From assembly GCA_019925095.2 (NCBI GenBank), contig CM034388.1:26356934-26420933 (forward strand): 64,000 nucleotides of DNA, given 5' to 3'. Below the pieces are notes generated by a model, which saw only the letters and a list, made by a program, of their open reading frames with translations, was not told where the DNA came from and did not search any database. This document shows positions 22,775 through 33,770 of the stretch, one piece after another; the first letter of the stretch is position 1, and each line of letters opens with the position of its first letter. This DNA is from Dendrolimus kikuchii. Taxonomy: Eukaryota; Arthropoda; Insecta; Lepidoptera; Lasiocampidae. The translations under genes and the position numbers were made by a program.

Positions 22775-23470
22775 CTACCTGCAAGGGAGTATTAAAGGCG
22801 AGGCAAAGCCAGTTCTCAGGTATCGCCCTTTTAGATAAACTGCAAATCGAGCAGTGCACCTCTCTTTATGCATAACGTCGACCTCCATCGCAATCTGGAG
22901 CTTCCTTCCATTAAAAATTACATTACGTCGCTCTCACGTAAGTATTTCGATTTCGCGCCGCACCATCTAAATCCACTCGTCGTGTCCGCGTCCGACTACA
23001 AGCCTCGGCGAAAGACTCTCGCGCAACGACTGCGTAATGTTCCCATGGACACAGCCCGCTTGCGGTTAGGACGGCCGGCAGGCATGCTCCGACAGACAGA
23101 CACAAACGGCAGCGTCACGGACGCTGCCAGTTACGATTTCTGTACGTCTCTGCGAGGGACGCTAGTAGACATACCCCCCCCCCCCCGGCTAGACTGGGCT
23201 TGCAGCCATAACACGTTGCGAAACGGCAGTAAGATAGTGTAGGCCGCCTCGGTCTGTTGGGATCTTTACCTTCGGGCTTCATATCACCTCTTACCCTTTT
23301 TCAATTATTGCATTGTTGTCGTCATCTGGGTGGCATCATTAGGTTCACCCCTCTCATGACAACAGTCCAGGAGGCAGGTAATATCCCCTAGGGAGCTCCC
23401 TCGAGCAGGTTGCACCCTGAGCTCGAGCGCCTTCTTTTCGAGAACCCCGGTAAAGTTGCAAGGTCTTCAG
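22775..23470 (+). pseudogene. Jockey LINE, 5'-truncated 3' portion
   Basis: Plus-strand copy of the LINE at 37790-39583. 22868-23242 encodes NVDLHRNLELPSIKNY and ASDYKPRRKTLAQRLR, matching that LINE's C-terminus, and runs into the shared 3' UTR motif GCCATAACACGTTGCGAAAC at about 23204. A deletion upstream fuses DKLQIEQ to the NVDLHR region. The 3' UTR continues through CTCTCATGACAACAGTCC to about 23470. The RT domain is absent. Confidence 0.88.
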
Positions 23471-23800
23471 ACCAACAACATAAAGTTAAAGTGCAAAATG
23501 TGTGCTAGATAGTCCAAGATATCTAAAGCCATAATCGTAGATTAAGTAAACGACCTTTTCTTCTTTATAATATGTGTGCATACGTACAAAACTTATATAT
23601 TGTGATGACAAGACAATGTGTGCTTGGTATATAAATAAATATACTTTGAATATCATAACACTTGTAAGTTATTTTTGTACTCACCATACTGTATTGAAAT
23701 CTTGAAAAAAGTAAAGATTATAATTAAAAAAATAATAAAACTTTATTTATATGCATCTATAGAAACCAACACTTTGACATTATAATAATTAGTTTATAAT
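23471..23800. other. AT-rich stretch, nothing recognised
   Basis: No gene or repeat family seen. Confidence 0.35.
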
Positions 23801-23978
23801 ATCAGCCCATAAATGTCCCACTACCGGGCTCGGGCCTCCCATTATAGGGGGAATGGACAGTATACCCGCCACGCTTGTCCAAGGCGGCTTGGCAGGTTTG
23901 ACACATCGGTTATCTCGATGTGCAGGTTGCATCATGTTTTTCCTTCAGCGTTATTAGCACGTGGTAATTGTAACAATA
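23801..23978 (-). mobile_element. tRNA-derived SINE, 5' truncated
   Basis: Reversed body of the SINE at 55134-55440: CCCACTACCGGGCTCGGGCC, CGCCACGCTTGTCCAAGGCG, ATCGGTTATCTCGATGTGCA. The head with pol III boxes is missing. Confidence 0.85.
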
Positions 23979-24434
23979 CTTTGACATTGTGTACGAAAAA
24001 TTTCGTGACCATCGATTAAGTGTTATGTCGTGAAAGCGTAACAAAAAACCCAAATTCTATAATATTAGTTAAGTATTTCAACTGATGTAAATAAAACTTA
24101 TGTAAATAAAGAATGATTCCAATATGCAAACAGATTGAATCCATTGAAGATGTCCATTATAGAATTTACTTCGCACCTTAAAATGGCAGCAGTTCGAAAC
24201 CAATAAAATGTTTCTCAAGTTCGTACGGAAAAGTCCAAGCTTTTAGTGTTGAAATACCTGTTTGTATGGTACAAGTGGTAATAACTTGTCAGTTTTTTTT
24301 TAAGTCACTTACCCTTGGTCTTCTAATAAAAACCTTATAAATCGAAATACTGGCCTGTATATGTGCAATCGTTTCAAAATGGTAAGTTTACCAAAATTAT
24401 ACATACATACACACGGGACCTCGCCTTTTATTAT
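23979..24434. other. AT-rich stretch, nothing recognised
   Basis: No gene or repeat family seen. Confidence 0.35.
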
Positions 24435-24996
24435 ATAAAGCCCAACTCCGTCCCTACGTGGAGTACTATCCCATCTTTAGGATGAGGCATCTCAGTACCA
24501 GCTGTTCCCACATGACTCCTTCCAACACGCGAAGCGATCTGGATTGTCGACGATCCGACCTTCTAAGCCTTCTAAGTCAATAATTTCTAAGCCTCAGAAA
24601 AGACGTTGGTGCTGTAAGCGTGTTCTACCGTCTGTACAACGGGAACTGCTCTGATGAGCTAGTTGATTTAGTGCATTTTTATTATCACTGGGGGATTGCA
24701 TTTCTGCATACCCCTGGGCCCCGGGCTAGGTCACTGAGGGATATGTGAGACTCCCGAAGGCCGACGCTAGACACAAGCTTCGGATGATAAAAGAAGTTGC
24801 AAACACCGACCGCCAGACTACCCACTTAACTTCCAATGTCCCTCCGTATCCTAATCAGACGCCACGGGTTCGTAATCATAGGTTTGACTGCCGTGACGCG
24901 TTGATGCAAGGTGATAAGGAGGTGTGTGTCACGCCACAGCACTGGGTGTGATACGCTGGTAGGGTTCCCCGACCTCCCCAGCCCAAAAAAAAAAGA
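24435..24996 (+). pseudogene. Decayed LINE C-terminal fragment plus GC-rich block
   Basis: 24441-24680 reads in pieces RPYVEYYPIFRMRHLST, SLRKDVGAVSVFYRLYNG and CSDELVDL, aligning with the post-RT region of the LINE at 3985-6747 (HMEYCSHFWAG ... SLCVFY). Frameshifts separate the pieces. 24692-24996 is GC-rich, ends in a run of ten A, and may be a separate retroposon; I cannot name it. Confidence 0.6.
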
Positions 24997-25076
24997 ATTT
25001 TTAAAATTAGTCTGTCTACCTGAATGTTCCTGCTAGACCGATTTTGACGGGACTTTCACTGGCAAATAGTTGATGT

Positions 25077-25506
25077 TGTTACGATTTAGGTGCCGACAAA
25101 GACAAATTCACACCTGCATACCTGTAGAAACACATTTTATTACCTTTTAGGCAGTTGGACTTCTTTTTTTTACTTTGTGTTTAAAAATTGTGATAAAAAA
25201 AAGCAGACCATTGTGTATTGTAATCTTTTACGGCCTATTGTTGTATTGTGATCACTGCCAGATGTCTCGGATTCAAAAGTACAAACTGATTCTAAGAAAT
25301 TCGCTCCACGCGGCCGGGCAGACATTTTGCGTCTGTGCAGTGTAAAGTAATGCCCCAATAGAGAGAGGGGGCAGTCAATCGATAACCACGAGCGAAGCAA
25401 GACTTGTGTACATTCGGTAATCTATTTAATCACGGAATTTGTGCGTGTTATTGAATTGTGCATAACGTTTGGATTTGTTGCGTTCGGTTATATTTGTACC
25501 TGTGTA
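25077..25506 (+). mobile_element. Solo-LTR-like repeat, 3' truncated
   Basis: Begins TGTTACGATTTAGG and follows the family to TTATATTTGTACCTGTGT, where it stops abruptly at GGCCCGGTTACCACC; the last ~75 bp are absent. It interrupts a dispersed repeat (GATTTTGACGGGACTTTCAC at about 25040) also found near 59370. Confidence 0.8.
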
Positions 25507-25732
25507 AGGCCCGGTTACCACCAAAGCAGAAAGGAGCGGAGACGAGAGGAGATGTCTTATTTTTCTATAGAATTTTGTGCCGCGAGCGAGCAAGCGGCGC
25601 GGCAGAGCGGAGACCTGTGTAGTCGGGTGGCCGGGCGGCGCCCGCACTCCCGCGCCCTATTCCCCGCTGCTTTACTAAGCGTGCGATGTGTCAAATGACC
25701 AATTAATTGATTGATTGATGGTTCCCACCGTT
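25507..25732. repeat. GC-rich element fragment
   Basis: Starts AAGGCCCGGTTACCACCAAA, then a strongly GC-rich block with CGGCGCGGCAGAGCGGAG and GCGGCGCCCGCACTCCCGCG. The abrupt composition change and its position truncating the LTR-like repeat suggest an inserted element, but I see no paired terminus. Confidence 0.4.
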
Positions 25733-26024
25733 GAATACAATTTCCTGCGGCCGGGCGGCCTGTCGTAAGAGGCGACAAAACAACCCACAGCCAGGTGGTA
25801 GGGCATTTACCCGACTGGATGGCTACCACACCTGATCTAGAATATGCCGCCATAACAACCTTTAGTTGTGTTCTGGCGTCAGTGGCCAGGTTCCAGTTTC
25901 TCCTTCAAGGCCGGGAGCACATGGGGAGCACATCTGGTTCATGCTAATTTCCATAGGCGATGGTAACCACTTTCCATCACAGTTGAGACATCAGCCTGTC
26001 TGCTGTGCTTTAACATTAAAAAGC
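25733..26024 (+). mobile_element. Family J retroposon, tail type B
   Basis: Begins inside the head at GAATACAATTTCCTGCGG. The 5' and middle parts are typical, but after the middle the sequence turns to CTTCAAGGCCGGGAGCAC, GCTAATTTCCATAGG and CACAGTTGAGACATCAGCCT, ending TGCTGTGCTTTAACATTAA. The copy at 33948-34180 has the same tail. Confidence 0.85.
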
Positions 26025-26380
26025 AATAAAAAGAAATCAGTTATTAGGAATAATTATTCGCTACATCTCACTACTTTGAACGCGGCCTTCGCCCACGTCA
26101 CCGTAACAATGAAATCGTACAAATGCTCCCCATACCAATTTCCGTCTCAGTTCTGCACAACTGAATCCATTGCTTAGACATTGAGATATGGCAACTCAAT
26201 AGAGTTGCCATAGGAAACATCCTCGCAATATTCCGAATACGTCCATTTACAAACATAGTTCTTCCTTAATCATTTTTTGTTTTGTTGAAACTAAGCCAGA
26301 ATCTACAATCGTTAGGATTGTTGATTGTTGCGCATTAGGTATTATATATAATCTTGCGACGAGGATAGTACAGAGGATAG
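26025..26380. other. Unassigned stretch with a perfect hairpin
   Basis: At 26187-26212 TATGGCAACTC and GAGTTGCCATA form a perfect 11-bp stem with the 4-nt loop AATA. Nothing else is recognised. Confidence 0.6.
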
Positions 26381-26693
26381 TATCCGTGCAGGAACGGAAA
26401 AAGAATACAATTTCCTGCGGCCGGGCGGCCTGTCGTAAGAGGCGACGAAACAACCCACAGCCAGGTGGTAGGGTATTTGCCCGACTGGATGGCTACCACC
26501 CCTGGTCTAGAGTATGCCGCCATAACAACCTTGAGTTGTGTTTCGGCATTAGCGACCAGGTTCCAGTCTCCCTTAAGAGAGCAGCAGTGCATTTGTAGCA
26601 CCTTTAGTGTTGCAAATGTCTTTAGGCGATGGTAACCGCTTTCCATTAAGTGGGCCGTCTGCCTGTCTGCTGAACTCCTGCAATAAAAAAAAA
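26381..26693 (+). mobile_element. Family J retroposon, long head, full length
   Basis: Complete from TATCCGTGCAGGAACGG to CTCCTGCAATAAAAAAAAAT. A 70-codon frame across it recurs in five other copies, but it starts from GTG. Tail-to-tail with the LINE end at 26713. Confidence 0.94.
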
Positions 26694-26712
26694 TACAGAC
26701 ATAATAAGTAAT

Positions 26713-26937
26713 AAGTTTTTTTTTATTGCCTGAAGTAGGCAAACAGGTAGACGGCCCACCTGATGGAAAGTGGTTACCGCCGCCTATAGACGTTTGCAAC
26801 ACCAGGGCTGTTGCCAACGCGTTGCCGACCTTTAAGAAATTTTATAATGCCCTTCTTAAAAAAACCCCATATCATAACGCGAGGGGAAAATCGTAGCGGG
26901 AAGTTCGCTCCAGATCATCATTGTACGCGGAATAAAT
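26713..26937 (-). pseudogene. LINE ORF2 C-terminus and 3' end
   Basis: Minus strand: WSELPATIFPSRYDMGFFKK, IIKFLKGRQRVGNSPGVANV, then YRRR and a stop, followed by the 3' UTR (GTGGGCCGTCTACC) and an A-run. This is the end of the LINE type at 3985-6747 and its closest intact comparison: both share YDM.FFKKG..KFL.GRQRV...GVANV. It shows that the family J tail derives from such a LINE. Confidence 0.88.
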
Positions 26938-27089
26938 GGACGTAGTTTAGTAGAAACGACCTAACACACAAAAAGTCGTTTTTTGAGTTATTGAGGTTTT
27001 AAATTTAGACAAAAATTGCTGGTAAATTGGTATGTACAACTCATTTTTGACCACAATGTGGGTCGAGTCCTTTCTGCTAAACTACGTCC
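26938..27089. mobile_element. Short foldback element with AAAT target duplication
   Basis: GGACGTAGTTTAGTAGAAA at the left and GGACGTAGTTTAGCAGAAAG reverse-complemented from the right form long imperfect inverted repeats over 152 bp. AAAT flanks both ends (26934-26937 and 27090-27093). No coding capacity. It lies at the 5' side of the LINE end and may have inserted into it. Confidence 0.7.
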
Positions 27090-27368
27090 AAATATTCTAG
27101 AGAACCAGTTGCCTATAGTATTCAAGGGGCCTATTAGTAAATACGGATGAAAGTAAAATTTTCAATGTCCATAAAACGGTACACGTTTTATTACCTTATC
27201 TAAAGAGTAACTGCCACTAATGGTTGCCAGTTACACCCGTGTTTCTTTTATAGATTGACCAGACATTTTTTTGGCTCGTAAAAGTTCACGGTTCATCTCT
27301 GCGATAGAATTATCTTTCGTGGTGCTGATATATTTGAACTTTTGCTTTCATCGTCTTATAATTTACTA

Positions 27369-27870
27369 GCTACTGCCCGCGACTTCGTCCGCGTAGAATA
27401 GTTTAAAAAAAAGTAAGTTACAAAACCCCCCCCCATTTTGAAACACTCTTCATTGGTGCTCCGCTCCTATTAGTGGTAGCGTGATAATATATAGTCTATA
27501 GCCTTCCTTGATAAATGGGCTATCTAATACTGAAAGAATTTTTTAAATCAGACCAGTAGTTCCTGAGAGTAGCGCGTTCAAACAAACAAACAAACTCGTC
27601 AGCTTTATATATTAGTACTAGATTCTGCCCGCGACTTCGTCTGCGTGGAATAGTTTAAAAAAATCCCCGATTGTGAAACATTCTTCATTGGTGCTCCGTT
27701 CCTATTGGTCTTATCGTGATGATATATAGTCTATAGCCTTCCTCGATAAATGGGCTATCTAACACTGAAAGAATTTTTCAAATGAGATCAGTAGTTCCTG
27801 AGAGTAGCGCGTTCAAACAAACAAACTCTTCAGCTTTATATATTAGTATAAGATATAAGATTTTTAAACC
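27369..27870 (+). repeat. Two tandem copies of a ~250-bp dispersed repeat
   Basis: Each copy starts TGCCCGCGACTTCGTC (27376 and 27630) and passes through TTCATTGGTGCTCCG, ATATAGTCTATAGCCTTCCT, GGGCTATCTAA and TTCCTGAGAGTAGCGCGTTC to CAGCTTTATATATTAGTA. The first has an extra run of nine C. A direct tandem duplication of an interspersed repeat. Confidence 0.9.
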
Positions 27871-28104
27871 AAATCTTTCCTCGCGGCTTCACTTGGATAA
27901 ATTTCAAGTTCTTATCTGGCCGTTATCTTATTTTTGGCATTAAAAAGTATCATAGTAAGTATCTATATGTATTTAATTTATAAAGTAGTTTAAGTATATG
28001 CATTTAAGTTATGTCCTATCTAATACTCTGCAATATCTAATAATAATATTTTAAACTAATATATATATATACTTACAGAGTAGTTTAAAGTATTCGTTCA
28101 GTTA

Positions 28105-28205
28105 GGTTGCCTCTAAGCGATAAGGCCGCCTATTGTTTTTAGCATGACAATATTGGTATCGTCCTTTCTGTAATTGTTTATTTGGTAAGCAATCAAATAT
28201 TATCT
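28105..28205 (+). mobile_element. LINE 3' UTR end
   Basis: GGTTGCCTCTAAGCGATAAG then GCCGCCTATTGT, the 3' UTR signature of the LINE family seen at 33265 and 39865. The left arm of its hairpin is deleted. Confidence 0.65.
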
Positions 28206-28370
28206 ATATATATATGTGAAAGCTCAGGAAGGCCTTCATCAATATTCATATTCATATACGGCGTGGTTGAGTATTGTTAAAAATTAAAAACGATAGTCCT
28301 AATCAGCACAGATACAATTTTACTATCCTAGTTTAGAATACACTTGAAAAACACCCTAATAGCTTTCTAT

Positions 28371-28677
28371 TTTTTTTATTACAGGAGTTCAGCAGACAGG
28401 CAGAGGGCCCACTTCATGGAAAGCGGTTACCATCGCGTATGGACATTTGCAAAACCAAAGGTGCTATAAAGGCGCTGTTGTTCTTTTAAGGGAGATTGGG
28501 ACCTGGTCACTAATGCCGGAACACAACTCAAGGTTGTTATGGCGACATACTTTGGACCAGGGATGGTAGCCATCCAGTCGGGCAAATGCCCACCACCTGG
28601 CTGTGGGTTGTTTTGTCGCCTCTTACGACAGGCCGCCCGGCCGCAGGAAATTGTATTCTTTCTCCGTTCCTGCATGG
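28371..28677 (-). mobile_element. Family J retroposon, long head, full length
   Basis: Tail GTTCAGCAGACAGGCAGAGG at left, head reversed to CTCCGTTCCTGCATGG at right. It has GCTATAAAGGCGCTGTTG where most have GCTACAAATGCGCTGCTG. Confidence 0.92.
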
Positions 28678-28884
28678 AAATTACAAACCACTTTGATAAT
28701 AGCGATTTGTTGCAGGCTTGATGCCCTTGCGATCACACATCACCCAAAATATGTCCCGACATGTCTATCTGTCATTCAGGTGGTCGCTTCCTTCCACAGA
28801 TGCAACAATCCGCTAAAGTTTCATTGACGACATATTATTCTTATCGATGGTGCGCCGACATATTATGTATAATGTTATATATAT

Positions 28885-29225
28885 ACTAGCGGCCCCGGCA
28901 GACTTTTAAAAAATAAGATTCTAGAACCCGATCCCAGAGCCACGTACTGGTTCTAATTGCGAATCTAAACCATCCGGGTACCCACTCAAACACACAAAAA
29001 CAAATTCACCAAAATCGCTCCAGCTGATTAGGAGGATTCCAGAAGTCGATCTCAGCGCCACGTACCGGTTCTAATTGCGAATCTAAACCATCCGGGTACC
29101 CACCCAAACACACAAAAACAAAATCACCAAAATCGCTCCAGGTGATTAGGAGGATTCCAGAACCCGATCTCAGCACCACTTACCGGTTCTAATTCTGAAT
29201 CTAAAAGAGAAATATATATTTTTTT
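28885..29225 (+). repeat. Dispersed repeat expanded to 2.5 tandem units of ~118 bp
   Basis: Units begin near GATTCTAGAACCCGAT (28917), GATTCCAGAAGTCGAT (29034) and GATTCCAGAACCCGAT (29153). Each holds ACCGGTTCTAATTG, AATCTAAACCATCCGGG and CACCAAAATCGCTCCAG. The family recurs at 31473, 31998, 40806, 43545, 51131 and 58865. Confidence 0.88.
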
Positions 29226-29263
29226 ATTCTAAGTCATGACAAAATAAGATTAAAAAGCTTGCT

Positions 29264-29411
29264 TAGAGCCTTAAGAACAGACGTGCGTGCATGACAAGAG
29301 TTATGAATGTCAAAGAAGCAAGTGAGGTGTTTAAGAATAAGCCTAAATGGCGCTTTGTTGTTCGTGCCTACACCGCAAGGGAACTGGCGTGAAGTTATGT
29401 ATGTCTGTATG
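29264..29411 (+). mobile_element. RTE LINE 3' scrap with 13-bp target duplication
   Basis: Only the last ~150 bp: CATGACAAGAGTTATGAATG, ending GGGAACTGGCGTGAAG and a TATG-type tail. TAAAAAGCTTGCT is repeated exactly at 29251-29263 and 29412-29424. Very short 5'-truncated insertion. Confidence 0.93.
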
Positions 29412-29424
29412 TAAAAAGCTTGCT

Positions 29425-29494
29425 AAAAAAATTAAAGTTTATAATTAACAAATAAAAAATAGGGTTTGATCGTAGAGGGGTGAAAATTTAGGGT

Positions 29495-29527
<33 letters not shown>

Positions 29528-30454
29528 TCATCTTCGTTGTTAGTCACATACAAAAACACATACACACACAACTATTCACACTCATATGTATATGTATACT
29601 CATACATCATAATATGATATTGATATGATACATACTCATATAATAAATGTATGTATATCAAACATTATGATAAAAGGTTCATTTACAAGGTCGTGAAGAA
29701 GGAACAAGTAAGTCTTAAAAGATCCACATTCAGCTGTAAATAGTCATTTTTGTATACCTATATTAAGATTTATTATAATTATTATTTTAATACTGACGTG
29801 AAAATTAAAGTTAATAAATTAAATTAAATATCAATTAATAAATCTAATCCGAGTGCAGGAGTTAATTGAATTTTGTTTAATTTGCGACGTTTTGCATTTA
29901 ATTGTTGGATATTACCCACTACATGTTATTAGTATTATAAACAAGAAAAATTGTCAGGATAGCCCGGTTAAATTAGTCCAAAAAATAGGGGTACACTTAC
30001 ATAATTTCAAAACAAGCTGAAAACTTACAGGCACATAAGGGGGTATCTCTTATGAAATTCTGAAAAGTCCCCATCGATCCCGTGTTTTCAATTTTTTTTT
30101 ATTCAAGGTCAAAGGTAGCAAAAATCGGTTTTTTGGCCAAACGGTTAGTTAGTTAGTTAGTTAGTTTTACGATAAAAATAGCTCAGACCAAAATTGTAGA
30201 TCGGGTAATTATCTTCTAAAATTGTTGTTATACTTTTTCTCTAAAATTTACTATTTCTGAGAAAAAGCCATTTGAAAGTTAGCTGCAGCTGTATTCGCCA
30301 TAAAATGCACACGTTTAATAATAATTAAATTATTAATTGATAATAATAAAAATAACACATATGGTGTAATTTATAAATATGTATCTCTAATATTAATGCA
30401 GATGAGGCCTCAGCATCACACGGACTTAACTTCATACTGGAAATTTGAAATAAA
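29425..30454. other. AT-rich stretch with simple repeats
   Basis: (TA)n at about 29497-29525 and five TTAG words at about 30144-30165. No gene is seen. Confidence 0.6.
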
Positions 30455-30589
30455 AATATACATACATACATAACTTCACGCCAGTTCCCTTTCGGGGTAG
30501 GCACGAACACACCTACACACCTCACTTGCTTCTTTGACATTCATAACTCTTGTCATGCACGCTCATCCGTTCTTAAGGCTCCTGGCATC
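30455..30589 (-). mobile_element. RTE LINE 3' scrap
   Basis: Reversed CATACATACATAACTTCACG tail followed by the terminal coding part. AAATAAA occurs on both sides (30448-30454 and 30590-30596), a plausible 7-bp duplication. Confidence 0.85.
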
Positions 30590-30596
30590 AAATAAA

Positions 30597-30936
30597 TATA
30601 GACACACGCGAATAACACAATTTTATACTGAAACACCGCAAAAAAGGTGAAATTCAATATTATATGCCTTGTTATTCTTTTTATTGATTAAAACGACAAA
30701 TTAAATAAAATGGAGTTTATTCGAAAAATATTTGAATTATAAACACAACGTATTTTCCGTATTCCATATAAAATTAGGTATTTCGATACGGGAAAAATTC
30801 AGTGAAATTTAATCACGTCATTTCGAGTACATATAGCCGTGGGCTTACAAACACATACAATTAACTTTTATAACGAAATATCCATTAATATTTACATTCG
30901 TACCCATATTTATTTACACATTTTCGAATATTTCTT
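30597..30936. other. AT-rich stretch, nothing recognised
   Basis: No gene or repeat family seen. Confidence 0.35.
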
Positions 30937-30948
30937 TTTACTAAAATA

Positions 30949-31444
30949 CATACATACATAACTTCACGCCAGTTCCCTTGCGGGGTAGGCACGGACAACA
31001 GACCGCCATTTAGGCTTATTCTTACACACCTCACTTGCTTCTTTGACATTCATAACTCTTGTCATGCACGCTCGTCTGTTCTTAAGGCTCCTGACATCAC
31101 CTTCTGATAGTACACGATCAATTTGATCATGGAAGGTGTGTCGTGGCCTTCCACGACTTCTGCATCCACCCACTTTTGCATTGAATATCTGTTTAGTCAT
31201 TCTTTCATCATGCATTCTTTCCACATGCCCGAACCACCGGAGCATTCTTATCCTTACCTTCACCCCGACACTCTTTCAGACCAACTCTCTTTCTTACTTC
31301 GGTACTACGAACGCGGTCCGCGAGCGTCACTCCGCAGATTTTGCGCAGTGCTCGCATCTCGACCGCGTTTACTCTACTTTCATGCTCTCTCTTCCATACC
31401 TAACTCTCGCTTCCATACGTGAGCGTAGGTACCAGCACCGCATA
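30949..31444 (-). mobile_element. RTE LINE 3' end
   Basis: The minus-strand frame 30964-31263 encodes MLRWFGHVERMHDERMTKQI and GRPRHTFHDQIDRVL, ending AYPARELA. Upstream codons to about 31444 continue the family in other frames. TTTACTAAAATA (30937-30948) and TTTACCAAAATA (31445-31456) form an 11/12 target duplication. It is 5' truncated. Confidence 0.9.
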
Positions 31445-31456
31445 TTTACCAAAATA

Positions 31457-31720
31457 TGTTTATATATTAACTAGTATGCCTAGCAGACGGTGTCTTGCCC
31501 TAAAAAAAATTAAACCCGATCGCCGCAACACCTCCCGGGCCCAACTTTGAATCTAAACCATCCAGGGACCCATATGAACATACACAAAAATTCATCACAA
31601 TCTTCTAATAATTTAGGAGGAGTTCAAGGACATACAAAAAAAACATAGGAAATATATTATATGTACTAGCGAGCTGGGCAGACGGTGTCCAACAGGAGGC
31701 CGTCTTTAGAGCACTAAAAA
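31457..31720 (+). repeat. Two adjacent copies of a dispersed repeat
   Basis: AACTAGTATGCCTAGCAGAC (31472) and TACTAGCGAGCTGGGCAGAC (31664) start two partial copies of the family at 28885; the first contains AATCTAAACCATCCAGGGAC. The second is cut by the Penelope-like fragment at 31731 and appears to resume at about 31999. Confidence 0.65.
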
Positions 31721-31730
31721 AAGAAAATTA

Positions 31731-31988
31731 GAATTGAAATTGCGAAGCGGTGGTAAATTAGATTATGCTCCCATAGAGTAAATAATAACCATAAAGAAAA
31801 TTAAAACCAATTAATTAAAATGAACAAGTTGGCGGGCGGCTAAATAACACTTTAACAATACTCATTGACACTTGACATCTTCGTCTTCCGTGATCACGGT
31901 CACTAGAAAGTGGTCGAAACGTGGGAATAATAAAAATCAAATAAATTACCGCGCTTAAAACCGTTGAAACGTAGTTTTATTATTTATT
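31731..31988 (+). mobile_element. Penelope-like element 3' end with 10-bp target duplication
   Basis: Matches the right arm of 47855-48441: GCTCCCATAGAGTAAATAAT, CACTTGACATCTTCGTCTTC, CGTGATCACGGTCACTAG, GTCGAAACGTGGG and CGTAGTTTTATTA. AAGAAAATTA flanks it exactly (31721-31730 and 31989-31998), so it is a single-orientation, 5'-truncated retroposition. Confidence 0.8.
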
Positions 31989-31998
31989 AAGAAAATTA

Positions 31999-32160
31999 CA
32001 ACTTGATTGCAGTACCACCTACCGGGCCCAGCTTTGGTTCTAAACCATCCAGGGACCCATATGAACATACACAAAAAAATCATCAAGATCGGTCCAGGGG
32101 CTTAGGAGGAGTTCAGTGACATACATACGAACAGAAGAATTTTATACGTATAGATAGGTG
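31999..32160 (+). repeat. Remainder of dispersed repeat
   Basis: CAGTACCACCTACCGGGCC, AACCATCCAGGGACCCATAT and GGCTTAGGAGGAGTTCAG, same family as 28885. Probably the continuation of the copy interrupted at 31731. Confidence 0.6.
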
Positions 32161-32285
32161 CCGTTACCGAAGTAACTATAGATATTTGCAACAAAGGGCC
32201 TCCAGGGGAACTGAGATCTGGCGGCTAATGCCAGAATACAGTTCAAGGTTGACATGGCGGCATTACAATCAGGGGCAGGATCATA
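32161..32285 (-). mobile_element. Ancient family J relic
   Basis: Diverged reverse copy: ATATTTGCAACAAAGGGCC, CTGGCGGCTAATGCCAGAAT, CAGTTCAAGGTTGACATGGC. Markedly more diverged than the other copies, so the family has been active over a long time. Confidence 0.7.
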
Positions 32286-33114
32286 CCTATCGCCGTATCA
32301 ATGATATGGGGCCCCCAAGCTATAGGGACCTTGAAAGTGTGTAAGCAAAAATTCTGAAAATATTATCCACTATCTTTTATAGATTAAAACCATTTTTGAG
32401 AATAACTGCTTGGCCAACAGAAACGGCTATTAGACATGTCATTGTTGTCCGCTATAGAAAGAAAATCTAGAAAAGCTGAAATCGTCTACAGCTATGGATG
32501 ATTTGATAAATAAGTTTACCGAAAAAAAGGCGAGACAAGTGTATTTTTGAATTGTTTGTCCAACTTAACTCCTAGAAGTATTAACTCATAATCTATATGT
32601 AATTATTTTAATTCAATTTGAGCATTTTTTTTTTATAAAAAAAGACTTTACCTTTTACACTTCCTTTGGACCCCCTAACACATTTTGAGACTGGCAAGCT
32701 ACGCTACTGATGAGGGGTGATAAGAATGGGAGCATATTTAATATTATATTATTAGCTAATACAAATAAACTAAGTGAAGTCAATAAGTAAGTAGTCAATT
32801 TACGATTACTTTTAGTTTGTAAAATGATAAAATAATATTAATCAAACGACGGAAACATGATTAGTACGCTTCCAACATTAAATACGCCAACAGCCGCTCT
32901 AAAACTTATCTCGCAAGTAGTCTAGTCACCCAGACGGGTGAGGCGGGCCAATGACCTACCACCTACTCTAATTACAAGGCGTCCGGCCACAGGAAACACT
33001 AATATTTCTCAGTTGCTGCATAGATAACTGTGTTACATATACAACATATTATACAATAAATTAAATTACTTAGTAAAAGTGAACTAAACTTTTCTATAAG
33101 TACATAAATTAATT
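32286..33114. other. AT-rich stretch, nothing recognised
   Basis: No gene seen. CAAGGCGTCCGGCCACAGGA near 32975 vaguely resembles the family J head but is too short to call. Confidence 0.35.
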
Positions 33115-33261
33115 ATCGTCGGGTCTTCTCATCGATCATTCCGCAATGCTTAAAGAAGAAACTCTTCGAGCAGTGCGTCCTACCCATTATAACATGCGGT
33201 GCCGGGATATGGACACTGACCGTGGGACTGGTCCACAAATTCAAAGTCACTCAACGGACTA

Positions 33262-33770
33262 TGGAACGAGTGAATGAATGAATGAATATGCTTTATTGTG
33301 TTTTAAAGATACAGTTAACAGAAATAAAATTTTACAATACAATAGGCGGTCTTATCGCTATAGCGATTTCTTCCAGACAACCTTTGGATGGACAAAAAAA
33401 ATAATACTTATATTAAAAAAAAATACTTATATTAAATTATACTAATACGATATATGTAAATAAAGTATTATAAAATACACTTACATAAATAAATATAAAC
33501 TAGAAAAATATGACACTAATTGTTGCATCCTTAATTTGAGCTATAATAGTCCTTCACAAGTCTATTGAAAATAGGCAGTGATTTGGCTAGCCTTATATTA
33601 ACTGGCAGCGCGTTCCAAAGACGAACTGCTTGGACTGTGAAGGATTTGCCATAAGAGCTAGTTGTACGCAGAGGAGTTTTAACGGAATGAGCGGTGTTAG
33701 GTGTGTCTCTTAAGGCTAGAATTACGAATGAGGATATCCGTAATAAAACCAAGGTAACATAGCTCGCAAA
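33262..33770 (-). mobile_element. LINE 3' end nested in the RTE-like LINE
   Basis: Minus strand: SYGKSFTVQAVRLWNALPVN and IRLAKSLPIFNRLVKDYY before a stop at 33531, then a 3' UTR with the palindrome ATCGCTATAGCGAT (33356-33369) and CGCCTATTGTATTG, closing in an (ATTC)n tail. Same family as the ends at 12431, 45576 and 61736. Confidence 0.82.

Noticed and set aside
26386..26598. A 70-codon frame (QERKKNTISCGRAACRKRR...) conserved in several places, suggesting a small gene family
   Set aside because: It is the family J head and middle read through. It starts from GTG, and the other strand and frames are equally open in young copies. Conservation reflects copy age.
30144..30165. TTAG repeats as telomere-like sequence
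   Set aside because: Insect telomeric repeat is TTAGG; this is a five-unit TTAG microsatellite in unremarkable DNA.
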